The notes beneath the pieces were generated by a model. That model did not search any database. It was given only the letters and a program-made list of their open reading frames with translations, and was not told the DNA's origin. The position numbers and the translations under genes were made by a program. A stretch of DNA of 64,000 nucleotides from Streptomyces cucumeris. GTDB taxonomy: Bacteria; Actinomycetota; Actinomycetes; Streptomycetales; Streptomycetaceae. Location of the stretch: assembly GCF_024295805.1 (NCBI RefSeq), contig NZ_JANCLX010000011.1:1-64000 (forward strand), given 5' to 3'. Positions 10,704 to 17,925 of the stretch are shown here, one piece after another; within the stretch, counting starts at the first letter, position 1; the number at the start of each line of letters is the position of its first letter.

Positions 10704-11326
10704 CGCGGACAGCCCGTTCGGGTCCCCGTACCGTGCCGCGCGACCCCAAGCAGGACCGCAGCCGCGCCACCCGGCAGCGGCTGCTGGAGGCCGCCGTGTC
10801 CTGTCTGGCCGAGTACGGCTGGGCGGGGTCCACGGTGGCGGTGGTGGCCGAGCGCGCCGGGGTCTCCCGGGGTGCGGCCCAGCACCACTTCCCGACCCGG
10901 GAGGACCTGTTCACGGCCGCGGTGGAGCATGTCGCCGAGGAGCGCTCGGCGGAGCTGCGGACCCTCCCCGCCCCGCGGGGGGAGGGCCGCAACCGGGCGG
11001 TGGTGCGGGCGATCGTCGGCCTCTACACCGGCCCGCTGTTCCGGGCCGCCCTCCAACTGTGGGTGGCGGCGGCCAACGAGGAGCAGCTCGGCGCCCGGGT
11101 GACCGCGCTGGAGGCGCGGATCGGCCGGGAGACCCATCGGATGGCGGTGGAGCTGCTGGGCGCCGACGAGTCCGTGCCGGGGGTGCGGGAGACCGTCCAG
11201 GGCCTGCTGGACATGGGCCGCGGACTGGGCCTGGCCAATCTGCTCACGGACGACGGCCCGCGCCGGGAGCGGGTCGTCGTCCAGTGGGCGGCGATCCTGG
11301 ACGGGGTGCTGGACGCCTCGCGCTAG
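10700..11326 (+). CDS. TetR family transcriptional regulator
   Basis: This 208-residue protein starts at GTG 10700, overlapping the hydratase stop. Residues about 23-70 form the TetR helix-turn-helix ('STVAVVAERAGVSRGAAQHHFPTREDLF'). The remaining helices are the ligand-binding and dimerisation domain. Being last in the acyl-CoA operon, it probably represses that operon until an acyl-CoA accumulates, and the palindrome at 655-666 is a plausible operator. Its stop codon shares the CTAG bases with the stop of the convergent citrate synthase gene. Confidence 0.9.
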   Translation: MTRTARSGPRTVPRDPKQDRSRATRQRLLEAAVSCLAEYGWAGSTVAVVAERAGVSRGAAQHHFPTREDLFTAAVEHVAEERSAELRTLPAPRGEGRNRAVVRAIVGLYTGPLFRAALQLWVAAANEEQLGARVTALEARIGRETHRMAVELLGADESVPGVRETVQGLLDMGRGLGLANLLTDDGPRRERVVVQWAAILDGVLDASR

Positions 11327-12423
11327 CGCGAGATGTCCCCGTAGCCCTCGATGTCGTGCGGGCTGCGGGTGCCCGGCCCGGTGTAGCGGGCGGAGGGCCG
11401 GACCAGCCGTCCGGTCCGCTTCTGCTCCAGGATGTGCGCGCTCCACCCGGCGGTGCGGGCGCAGGTGAACATCGACGTGAACATATGCGCCGGGACCTCG
11501 GCGAAGTCCAGCACGATGGCCGCCCAGAACTCCACGTTGGTGGCGAGCACCCGGTCCGGGCGGCGGTTGTGCAGCTCGTCCAGGGCGGCCCGCTCCAGGG
11601 CCTCGGCGACCTCGAACCGGGGCGCGCCCAGCTCCTTGGCGGTGCGCCGCAGCACCCGCGCCCGCGGGTCCTCGGCTCGGTAGACGCGGTGGCCGAAGCC
11701 CATCAGCCGCTCGCCCCGGTCCAGGGCCTGGCGGACATACGCCCCGGCGTCCCCGGTGCGCTCGATCTCCTCGATCATGCCCAGCACCCGGGAGGGCGCG
11801 CCGCCGTGCAGCGGGCCGGACATGGCGCCGACCGCACCGGAGAGCGCGGCGGCGACATCGGCGCCGGTGGAGGCGATGACGCGGGCGGTGAAGGTGGAGG
11901 CGTTCATGCCGTGTTCGGCCGCCGAGGTCCAGTAGGCGTCGACGGCGGCGACGTGCTTGGGGTCGGGCTCACCGCGCCAGCGCCGCATGAACCGCTCGAC
12001 GATGGTCCCGGCCTTGTCGATCTCGTGCTGCGGCACCATCGGCCGCCCCTGGCCGCGGGCCGACTGGGCGACGTAGGACAGGGCCATCACGGCGGCGCGG
12101 GCCAGGTCCTCGCGGGCCTGCTCCTCGTCGATGTCCAGCAGCGGTTTCAGCCCCCACACCGGGGCGAGCATGGCCAGCGCGGACTGGACGTCGACCCGGA
12201 CGTCCCCGGAGTGCACCGGGATGGGGAAGGGCTCGGCGGCGGGCAGCCCGGGGTTGAAGGCGCCGTCGACCAGCAGGCCCCAGACGTTGCCGAACGACAC
12301 ATGGCCCACCAGGTCCTCGATGTCGACGCCTCGGTAGCGGAGCGCGCCGCCCTCCTTGTCGGGTTCGGCGATCTCCGTCTCGAACGCGACGACTCCCTCG
12401 AGTCCGGGTACGAAGTCGGACAT
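11323..12423 (-). CDS. Citrate synthase 2 family protein
   Basis: This 366-residue citrate/2-methylcitrate synthase-type enzyme condenses oxaloacetate with an acyl-CoA. Conserved motifs are 'MSGPLHGGAPSRVL' (first catalytic His region), 'GFGHRVYRAEDPRARVL' (second His and phosphate-binding Arg) and 'CARTAGWSAHILEQ' near the C-terminus. The start is placed at ATG 12423, with the SD GAGGAG 7 nt away. An ATG at 12438 overlaps that SD and is less likely. It is the short actinobacterial second citrate synthase, not the main hexameric one. It converges on the TetR gene with overlapping stops. Confidence 0.92.
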   Translation of the reverse strand: MSDFVPGLEGVVAFETEIAEPDKEGGALRYRGVDIEDLVGHVSFGNVWGLLVDGAFNPGLPAAEPFPIPVHSGDVRVDVQSALAMLAPVWGLKPLLDIDEEQAREDLARAAVMALSYVAQSARGQGRPMVPQHEIDKAGTIVERFMRRWRGEPDPKHVAAVDAYWTSAAEHGMNASTFTARVIASTGADVAAALSGAVGAMSGPLHGGAPSRVLGMIEEIERTGDAGAYVRQALDRGERLMGFGHRVYRAEDPRARVLRRTAKELGAPRFEVAEALERAALDELHNRRPDRVLATNVEFWAAIVLDFAEVPAHMFTSMFTCARTAGWSAHILEQKRTGRLVRPSARYTGPGTRSPHDIEGYGDISR

Positions 12424-12863
12424 CAGGCGGCTCCTCATGATGTGGTCGGCGGTGGGCGGATTGCTGGTGCGGACCGTGCTCGTGGTGCGGGCGGCGGGGC
12501 TGGTACCGCTGCGTCGGCGGAATCGTCAGGTGGCTGTCGTGCATGCTGCCGGTGGTCGGTACCGGGACGGTTCCACGGCCGCGTCGGCGGCTCGCGGTCC
12601 GTACCGGCTATCCGGTGGTGTGCCCCGTGCGGCTGGTGGTCACCCAGCCGTGCCCGAAGAGGTGCGGCACCGAGTGGCAGCGGACCCTGACAGGCGCATG
12701 GTCAGCCACAGTCTGCTGGCTTCGCTACCCATGGGGAAGCGTGAGAAGCGGCACACCCGCCGTCCCCCGGAGGGAGGGTTACCGGTCCCCACGACGGGGG
12801 AAAGACCACCCGGCGGTGGAGGGGACTTCGCTCTTTCGGGGTACCCCCTGCGGTGGACCGGCG
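12424..12863. promoter_or_regulatory. Divergent intergenic region, citrate synthase / pdxH
   Basis: About 440 bases separate the divergent citrate synthase and pdxH starts. No ORF here has credible composition. The right half is purine-rich (GGAGGGAGGG around 12770, GGCGGTGGAGGGG around 12813). It must contain both promoters, but no consensus -10/-35 pair is clear. Confidence 0.45.
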
Positions 12864-12875
12864 ATGTTGCAAGAT

Positions 12876-13613
12876 ATGCGCGTGCCTCACGTTGACCCGG
12901 AGCCGTCCGTTTCCGCCGCGTCCGCCGCGCGCGCGTCCGCCTCGTCCGCGCGTACGTACGATCCGGCCGCCATGCGCGAGCACTACCGTGCCGAGGGCAT
13001 GGCCGAGGCCGATCTCGCGGACGATCCGTACCGGCAGTTCACGCACTGGTTCGAGCAGGCCGTCGGCAGCGGGCTCTTCGAGCCCAACGCGATGGTCGTC
13101 TCCACCGCGGACGCGGCGGGGCGCCCCAGCTCCCGCACGGTCCTGATGAAGAGCTTCGACGAGCGCGGGTTCGTCTTCTACACCAACTACGGCTCGCGCA
13201 AGGGCCGGGAGCTGGCCGAGAACCCGTATGTCTCGCTGCTCTTCCCCTGGCATCCGATCGCCCGTCAGGTGATCGTCCTGGGCACCGCGCGGCGCACTGG
13301 ACGGGACGAGACGGCGGCGTACTTCCGGACCCGGCCGCACGGTTCGCAGCTCGGGGCGTGGGCCAGTGCCCAGTCCTCGGTGGTCGGCTCCCGCGAGGAG
13401 CTGGACCGCTCCTACGCGGAGCTGGCGGACCGCTATCCGCCGGGCGAGCAGGTGCCGGTGCCGCCGGAGTGGGGCGGCTTCCGGGTGGTGCCGGAGGCGG
13501 TGGAGTTCTGGCAGGGACGGCAGAACCGGCTGCACGACCGGCTGCGGTATGTGTGGGTCCCGGCGGAGGAGGGCGGCCGCGGTCGCTGGGAGGTCGAGCG
13601 GCTGAGCCCCTGA
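12876..13613 (+). CDS. pdxH: Pyridoxamine 5'-phosphate oxidase
   Basis: This 245-residue FMN enzyme oxidises pyridoxine/pyridoxamine 5'-phosphate to PLP. Characteristic stretches are 'YRAEGMAEADLADDPYRQF' near the start, 'RPSSRTVLMKSFDERGFVFYTNYGSRKGRELA' (read in two parts), 'LGAWASAQSSVVGSREEL', and the C-terminal PLP/FMN motif 'EFWQGRQNRLHDR'. The start is uncertain: ATG 12864, ATG 12876 and GTG 12882 are in frame and none has a clear SD, so a leaderless mRNA is possible. The extra Ser/Ala-rich N-terminus is not part of the fold. Confidence 0.93.
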   Translation: MRVPHVDPEPSVSAASAARASASSARTYDPAAMREHYRAEGMAEADLADDPYRQFTHWFEQAVGSGLFEPNAMVVSTADAAGRPSSRTVLMKSFDERGFVFYTNYGSRKGRELAENPYVSLLFPWHPIARQVIVLGTARRTGRDETAAYFRTRPHGSQLGAWASAQSSVVGSREELDRSYAELADRYPPGEQVPVPPEWGGFRVVPEAVEFWQGRQNRLHDRLRYVWVPAEEGGRGRWEVERLSP

Positions 13614-13673
13614 GGGGGCGCGGGGCGCCCTGAGGGCGCGGGCCTCGTCGATCTTCGGCACGGTGGCGCCCTG

Positions 13674-13694
13674 AAGGGGCGCGGGGAACTGCGC
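13674..13694 (+). repeat. Short GC-rich Streptomyces repeat (GGGGCGCGGGGAACTGCG)
   Basis: The motif GGGGCGCGGGGAACTGCG, preceded by CTGAA, is a short element I recognise as scattered in many Streptomyces intergenic regions. Only one copy is in this window. Its function is unknown. Confidence 0.45.
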
Positions 13695-13759
13695 CCGCGG
13701 CCGCGATGCGCCCGCGATCGCAGCCGCATCACCGGTACCTCGCGGAGCGGAAACGCAGA

Positions 13760-13832
13760 CGACCCGTGGGTCGTTTCCTCGTGCCGTACGGCACGAGGAA
13801 GCCGGTCGGACGTACCGGCGACCCACGGGTCG
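13760..13832. other. Nested palindromes forming a possible three-way junction; probable bidirectional terminator
   Basis: The outer arms 13760-13773 (CGACCCGTGGGTCG) and 13819-13832 (CGACCCACGGGTCG) are exact reverse complements, and each is itself nearly palindromic. Between them sit a perfect 22-bp palindrome at 13777-13798 (CCTCGTGCCGT plus its complement) and a smaller hairpin at about 13801-13819 (GCCGGT/ACCGGC). In RNA of either strand this can fold as a closing stem with two branches. It lies downstream of pdxH and of the small leftward ORF. Confidence 0.7.
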
Positions 13833-13911
13833 GGTGACTGCTCGGGATTGGCCGGCCGCACACAGGATCTGTGCGCAGGTCCGGCGGTGCGCAGAGCGCG
13901 ACGACGGACGG

Positions 13912-13950
13912 CTAGCCCGCAGCCACCTCACGCGTCCGGATTTCATACAT
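13912..13950 (-). CDS. Candidate 12-residue small ORF with its own promoter and SD
   Basis: On the minus strand an ATG at 13950 begins the 12-codon ORF MYEIRTREVAAG. It is preceded by the SD GGGAGGT 10 nt upstream. Further upstream are -35 TTGTGT and -10 TAGGCT separated by 18 nt (about 13985-14015). The transcript would run into the branched hairpin at 13760-13832, giving an RNA of about 200 nt. The product could be a micropeptide, or the RNA itself could be the function. No family is recognised. Confidence 0.4.
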   Translation of the reverse strand: MYEIRTREVAAG

Positions 13951-14126
13951 CTGCCGAACCACCTCCCTTCTCGTGTACCCACAGCCTAAAAACGGTCCCG
14001 GACGACACACAAGCGAATTTCCGGGAGGCAACGATTTGGTGGAATGTGGTGTGGCGCGCGTCACGTTCGAGTTCAATGTCACGACGTGCACCACCACAGC
14101 CAGCCGCGTCCCGCAGGGGGTGTCCG

Positions 14127-15623
14127 GTGACCGCTTCACCACGATCCGAACCTGCACGTCCAGCCCGTTCCGCGCCCTCCGCGCGGTCCGTTCCCGCGCA
14201 GTCCGCGGCCTCCGGGCCGGTTCCCGGCCGGGACGGCCCCGATCTGCTCACCGCCCTGCTCGACGGGATGGACGCGGCGCTGTGCGCGTTCGACGCCGAC
14301 GGCACCGTGACCCACTGGAACCGCGAGGCCGAGCGCGTCCTCGGCTGGACGGCGGTCGAGGCCGTCGGCCGCAAGGGGCTCGCCGGATGGGCGGCCCGTG
14401 AGGCGGACGCGGACGAGGTCCAGCGGCGGCTGATGGCGGTGCGGGACGGGGGAGCCCGTCAGGTCCATGAATTCGCACTGGTGACGAAGGGCGGCGGACG
14501 GGTGCTCGTCCGCACCCAGTCCTCGCCGGTGCCCGGCGCGGACGGCCGTCCCGCCGGGGTGTACTGCGCCTTCAGCGAGGTCCACTCGCAGATCGACCTG
14601 GAGCGGTCGATCGCGCTGAGCGAGGCGCTGTTCGAGGACGCCTCGTGGCATGTGGTCCTCGTCGACGCCGATCTCCGGGTGGCCGTGGTGAACGGCAATG
14701 CGGCGATCGCCCTGCGGACCGGGCGCAAGGCCGTGCTCGGCCGTCCGCTGGGCGACCTCCTGGACCAGGGCGTGGAGGAGGTCGAGAGCGCCCTCCAGCA
14801 CGTCCTGGCCGAGGGCGCCCCGCCCGCGCCCACCGAACTGTGGGTGACGCTGCGCGAGCCCGACGAGGACCTGGAGATGGCGGACGCCGTCCGGTACGAG
14901 GACCTTGAGGAGGACGGCGGGGCCGTGGTGCGGGCGGCGCTGGGGCAGGGGTCCGGACCGTCGCGGCGCTGCTGGCGCAGCGGCTTTCTGCGGCTGGCCT
15001 CACCGCTCGCCGAGGAGCCGGTGCCGCTCGGGGTGGCCTGGATCTTCCAGGATGTGACCGAGGCGAAGACGCATGAGCAGGACAGCGCCCGGATGCGCTT
15101 CCGGAGCAGCCAGCTCCACCGGGCGGCGCGGGCGGCGGGCGAGTGCGAGGACCCGATGGAGGCGGCCTCGGTGCATCTGGACTTCGCGCTGGCGGGGTTC
15201 GCCGATCATGCGCTGGTCGACCTGGTGTCGCCGGGAGGCGGTGATCTGCGGCTGGTGCGGGTGGCCATGACCCCGTGCGACGCCCCGGGGCCGTGTCCGC
15301 CCACCCAGCCCGGCGGGATCCCGGTCGCGTACCCGGAGGGCCATCCGGCGCTCCAGGCGGTGGCGCGCTGCGGTGCGGTGCGGGCCACCGCGTCCCGCAC
15401 GGACGAGGTGGTGCTGGCGCAGTGGACGGCCGCCCGCAAATGGCCGGACGGCACCGTGCACGCGCTGTGCGCGGTGCTCCGCAGCCGGGGGCGGACCCTG
15501 GGCGTGGCCACGTTCCTGCGCGGACCCACGCGCCGTGCGTTCGACCGCGCGGACGCGGTGTACGCGGAGGATGTGGCGGCGCGGGTCGCCGCGGCGATGG
15601 ACCTTGCCGGTCTGGGCGCGTAG
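14127..15623 (+). CDS. PAS domain protein with C-terminal GAF-like region
   Basis: This 498-residue cytosolic sensor protein starts at GTG 14127 with AGGGGG upstream. After a Ser/Ala/Pro-rich leader, the first PAS domain spans about 35-150 ('DAALCAFDADGTVTHWNREA', 'GWTAVEAVGRKG'). A second PAS-like unit spans about 160-320 ('HVVLVDADLRVAVVNGNAA', ending 'VAWIFQDVTEAKTHEQ'). The last 170 residues resemble a GAF sensor. Unlike many Streptomyces relatives it has no SpoIIE phosphatase or kinase domain, so its output is unknown. Repeat copy C follows 26 bp after the stop. Confidence 0.78.
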   Translation: MTASPRSEPARPARSAPSARSVPAQSAASGPVPGRDGPDLLTALLDGMDAALCAFDADGTVTHWNREAERVLGWTAVEAVGRKGLAGWAAREADADEVQRRLMAVRDGGARQVHEFALVTKGGGRVLVRTQSSPVPGADGRPAGVYCAFSEVHSQIDLERSIALSEALFEDASWHVVLVDADLRVAVVNGNAAIALRTGRKAVLGRPLGDLLDQGVEEVESALQHVLAEGAPPAPTELWVTLREPDEDLEMADAVRYEDLEEDGGAVVRAALGQGSGPSRRCWRSGFLRLASPLAEEPVPLGVAWIFQDVTEAKTHEQDSARMRFRSSQLHRAARAAGECEDPMEAASVHLDFALAGFADHALVDLVSPGGGDLRLVRVAMTPCDAPGPCPPTQPGGIPVAYPEGHPALQAVARCGAVRATASRTDEVVLAQWTAARKWPDGTVHALCAVLRSRGRTLGVATFLRGPTRRAFDRADAVYAEDVAARVAAAMDLAGLGA

Positions 15624-15649
15624 CAGCGGGTGCGGGGGCGGATGCGGGT

Positions 15650-15806
15650 CCGGGGCCTCCGGGGTGGCGGCCCGGGACCGGATATTTACGGCGCCGGTGC
15701 CCGGAGCCGTGGGGTGGGCCGGGAATCGGCGCCACACATATCCGATAGCGTCCAGGACCCCCACCCCTGCGACCCCGGCCCCTCCCGTCTCGTCGGCGGC
15801 TCTCCG
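15650..15806 (+). repeat. Hairpin repeat, copy C (intergenic)
   Basis: This 157-bp element is the same length and orientation as copy A, with the same palindrome arms (GGATATTTACGGCGCC and GGCGCCACACATATCC) and the same 22-bp tail. It fills the gap between the convergent PAS and SIS genes. Its right edge abuts the stop codon of the SIS gene (15807-15809). It may act as a bidirectional terminator. Confidence 0.9.
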
Positions 15807-16562
15807 TCAGCGGTGGTAGAAGATGCGGTCCGCGTGATCGCTCATGACGCGTTCGTTCCAGGCGTGGCCGCCGTCGACGTTGCCCGATCTGAGCATCGGG
15901 GGTTGCGCGTGGTTCGCGGCGAGTTCTTCCACTGCCGTCGCGATCACCGCCTGCATCAGCGCGCTCGTCACCACCGTGGACGCCGGGGCGAAGGGGGCGC
16001 CGACCGCTTCGGAGGTGAGTTCGGCGTCGCCCACGGCGATCTTGTTGTCCAGGACCAGATCGCAGTGGTCCTTCAGGAAGCTCCCCGTCGGATTGCGGGG
16101 GGTCGTGCCCGTCGCGTAGGCGAGGGAGGTCACGCCGATGACCGTGATGCCCCGGGCGCGGGCCGTCTGTGCCAGTTCCACCGGCAGGACGTTGCGGCCC
16201 GAGAGCGAGATCACGATCAGCAGGTCGCCCGCGCGCAGCGGGCTCTGCTCCACGACGGTGGTGGCCAGGCCCTCGATCCGCTCCAGCGCGCTGCCCAGGG
16301 TCGCGGGCATGACGTCCACGCCGACCAGGCCCGGGGCCGGGAGCAGGTTCATCAGCGCCAGACCGCCCGCGCGGTAGACGACGTCCTGGGCGGGCAGCGA
16401 GGAGTGCCCGGCGCCGAAGACGAAGAGGCGGCCGCCCGCGCGGACCGTCCGGGCGATCAGCCGGCCCGCGGCGGAGATCCGTTCGGACTCCTCGTCCCGG
16501 ACGCGGTGCAGCAGGTCGACGGCCGCGTCGAAGAAGCGTCCGGCGGCTTCGGAATCGCTCAT
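15807..16562 (-). CDS. SIS domain protein (UPF0309-type, phosphosugar-binding)
   Basis: This 251-residue protein has a single SIS fold. The phosphosugar-binding motifs are 'RLFVFGAGHSSL' near residue 45 and 'LLIVISLSGRNVLPVELA' near residue 113, followed by 'GITVIGVTSLAYA'. SIS proteins isomerise or sense phosphorylated sugars such as N-acetylglucosamine or muramic acid phosphates. The exact ligand here is not evident. The gene is divergent from dmdR1, and its 3' end abuts repeat copy C. Confidence 0.88.
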   Translation of the reverse strand: MSDSEAAGRFFDAAVDLLHRVRDEESERISAAGRLIARTVRAGGRLFVFGAGHSSLPAQDVVYRAGGLALMNLLPAPGLVGVDVMPATLGSALERIEGLATTVVEQSPLRAGDLLIVISLSGRNVLPVELAQTARARGITVIGVTSLAYATGTTPRNPTGSFLKDHCDLVLDNKIAVGDAELTSEAVGAPFAPASTVVTSALMQAVIATAVEELAANHAQPPMLRSGNVDGGHAWNERVMSDHADRIFYHR

Positions 16563-16677
16563 GGGCGGGCGCCCCCCGGTGTCGTTCCGGTGTGTGCTTG
16601 GATCATGACGCTGTCAATAGCAGTCCCCGCCGTCGGTACGGAAGGGGCCGTCTCGGCCCCGTTGTCGGTGGGATGCG

Positions 16678-17502
16678 TCAGAATTGGGTGAGGGCCACCG
16701 CACGACACATCGAGGGGCACGCATGTCCGGACTCATCGACACCACGGAGATGTATCTCCGCACCATCCTCGAGCTTGAGGAGGAGGGCGTGGTCCCCATG
16801 CGCGCCCGGATCGCGGAGCGTCTCGATCAGAGCGGGCCCACGGTCAGCCAGACGGTGGCGCGGATGGAGCGCGACGGTCTGGTGACGGTCGCGGGCGACC
16901 GGCATCTGGAGTTCACCGAGGAGGGCCGTCGGCTGGCGACGCGGGTGATGCGCAAGCACCGGCTCGCGGAGTGCCTGCTCGTGGACGTCATCGGGCTGGA
17001 GTGGGAGCAGGTGCACGCCGAGGCGTGCCGCTGGGAGCACGTGATGAGCGAGGCGGTGGAGCGGCGGGTGCTGGAGCTGCTGCGTCATCCCACCGAGTCG
17101 CCGTACGGCAACCCGATCCCGGGTCTCGAGGAGCTCGGCGAGAAGGCCGAGGCCGATCCGTTCCTGGACGACAGCATGGTGAGCCTGCGTGAGCTGGAGC
17201 CGGGCACCGAGGGCAAGACGGTGGTGGTGCGCCGGATCGGCGAGCCGATCCAGACGGACGCCCAGCTCATGTACACGCTGCGGCGGGCCGGGGTGCAGCC
17301 GGGTTCGGTGGTGAGCGTCACCGAGTCGCCGGGCGGTGTGCTGGTCGGCAGCAGCGGTGAGGCGGCCGAGCTGGAGTCGGAGATCGCCTCCCACGTCTTC
17401 GTGGCCAAGCGCTGACACCCTGACGTCGTCCACCTGCGACGACGGATATTCCCGACACCGGAGTTCCAGGAACCCCGAGCGGGGCGCGCCGACGCGTGCC
17501 AC
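16678..17502 (-). CDS. Long ORF antisense to dmdR1 (adm-like), doubtful
   Basis: A 274-codon ORF runs on the minus strand over all of dmdR1. In S. coelicolor a gene (adm) overlapping dmdR1 in antiparallel orientation has been reported to affect antibiotic and siderophore production. The translated product is Leu/His/Arg-rich, as expected for a shadow frame of a high-GC gene. I see no good SD at its start and no recognised domain. It is listed because of the published precedent. Its reality as a protein gene is uncertain. Confidence 0.3.
   Translation of the reverse strand: MARVGAPRSGFLELRCREYPSSQVDDVRVSALGHEDVGGDLRLQLGRLTAAADQHTARRLGDAHHRTRLHPGPPQRVHELGVRLDRLADPAHHHRLALGARLQLTQAHHAVVQERIGLGLLAELLETRDRVAVRRLGGMTQQLQHPPLHRLAHHVLPAARLGVHLLPLQPDDVHEQALREPVLAHHPRRQPTALLGELQMPVARDRHQTVALHPRHRLADRGPALIETLRDPGAHGDHALLLKLEDGAEIHLRGVDESGHACPSMCRAVALTQF
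16723..17415 (+). CDS. dmdR1: Iron-dependent regulator DmdR1 (DtxR family)
   Basis: This 230-residue Fe(II)-activated repressor of siderophore genes starts at ATG 16723 with GAGGGG upstream. The winged helix is residues 1-65 ('DQSGPTVSQTVARMERDGLV'). All DtxR metal ligands are present at the DtxR numbering: Met10, Cys102, Glu105 and His106 for site 2, and His79, Glu83 and His98 for site 1. The C-terminal third is the SH3-like domain. It resembles S. coelicolor DmdR1 closely in length and sequence. A long antisense ORF covers the gene (see 16678-17502). Confidence 0.95.
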   Translation: MSGLIDTTEMYLRTILELEEEGVVPMRARIAERLDQSGPTVSQTVARMERDGLVTVAGDRHLEFTEEGRRLATRVMRKHRLAECLLVDVIGLEWEQVHAEACRWEHVMSEAVERRVLELLRHPTESPYGNPIPGLEELGEKAEADPFLDDSMVSLRELEPGTEGKTVVVRRIGEPIQTDAQLMYTLRRAGVQPGSVVSVTESPGGVLVGSSGEAAELESEIASHVFVAKR

Positions 17503-17836
17503 GCTGACGCATATGCGTGCTCGCGCGCCGAGGCGTTTCCGGGGTCAGGGGGAGGGGGCTCCTATGGGCCCGACGGGCCGTGTCACCGGGCGGGTGTTCA
17601 TGAGCGAGGGCCCCGGCACCCGAAGGTGGCGAGGCCCTGCTTCCCCATGTCCCCCCGCAGGGCCCCGGGCCGCACGGACCGCGCGAACGCGGCCGGTGCG
17701 ACCCGGCGCCCCGGTGACCCGGAGCCCCGAGCTCCCAGGGTCGTCCCCCGCGGACTCCCTTCCCCGAGCAGTCCGCCTCCCGCTAGCTGTCTCCCCTCGG
17801 CGGAGACGACCAATCCTTGAGCATGGTCACTCGAAC
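17416..17836. other. Noncoding region between dmdR1 and the alpha/beta hydrolase gene
   Basis: About 420 GC-rich bases without a credible gene. Short ORFs on both strands have shadow-like composition. A purine-rich stretch (GGGGTCAGGGGGAGGGGGCTCC around 17541) is notable but unassigned. Confidence 0.45.
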
Positions 17837-17863
17837 GAGGGGTGTTGCCCGGCGACACCCCTC
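17837..17863. repeat. 9-bp inverted repeat upstream of the hydrolase promoter
   Basis: GAGGGGTGT (17837-17845) and ACACCCCTC (17855-17863) form a perfect stem with a 9-nt spacer, immediately 5' of the LexA-like box. It could be an operator or an upstream terminator hairpin. Confidence 0.5.
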
Positions 17864-17866
17864 TAT

Positions 17867-17882
17867 TCGAATGTGGGTTCGA
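17867..17882 (+). promoter_or_regulatory. Candidate LexA (SOS) box next to a -10 element
   Basis: TCGAAT-GTGG-GTTCGA matches the actinobacterial SOS box TCGAAC-N4-GTTCGA at 11 of 12 fixed positions. It directly abuts TACTGT (17883-17888), a plausible -10 hexamer. An isolated half site TCGAAC lies 36 bp upstream. A repressor bound here would block the hydrolase promoter. Assignment is by motif only. Confidence 0.5.
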
Positions 17883-17925
17883 TACTGTGGGCGTGCTCGA
17901 GAGAGGGATGGAGGTGCCGGAACGT

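Larger units (their letters stand above)
13614..14126. other. Noncoding region after pdxH with repeat, branched hairpin and tiny ORF
   Basis: These 513 bases contain a short Streptomyces-type repeat (13674-13694), a nested palindrome cluster (13760-13832), and a leftward promoter with a 12-codon ORF (13912-13950). Rightward sequence up to 14126 leads into the PAS gene. No long gene is supported. Details are given in the individual entries. Confidence 0.6.

Noticed and set aside
12702..13982. A 426-codon minus-strand ORF covering pdxH and its 3' region
   Set aside because: It is antisense to pdxH with Arg/Pro-rich composition and no domain; only the short ORF at 13912-13950 nearby has its own SD and promoter.
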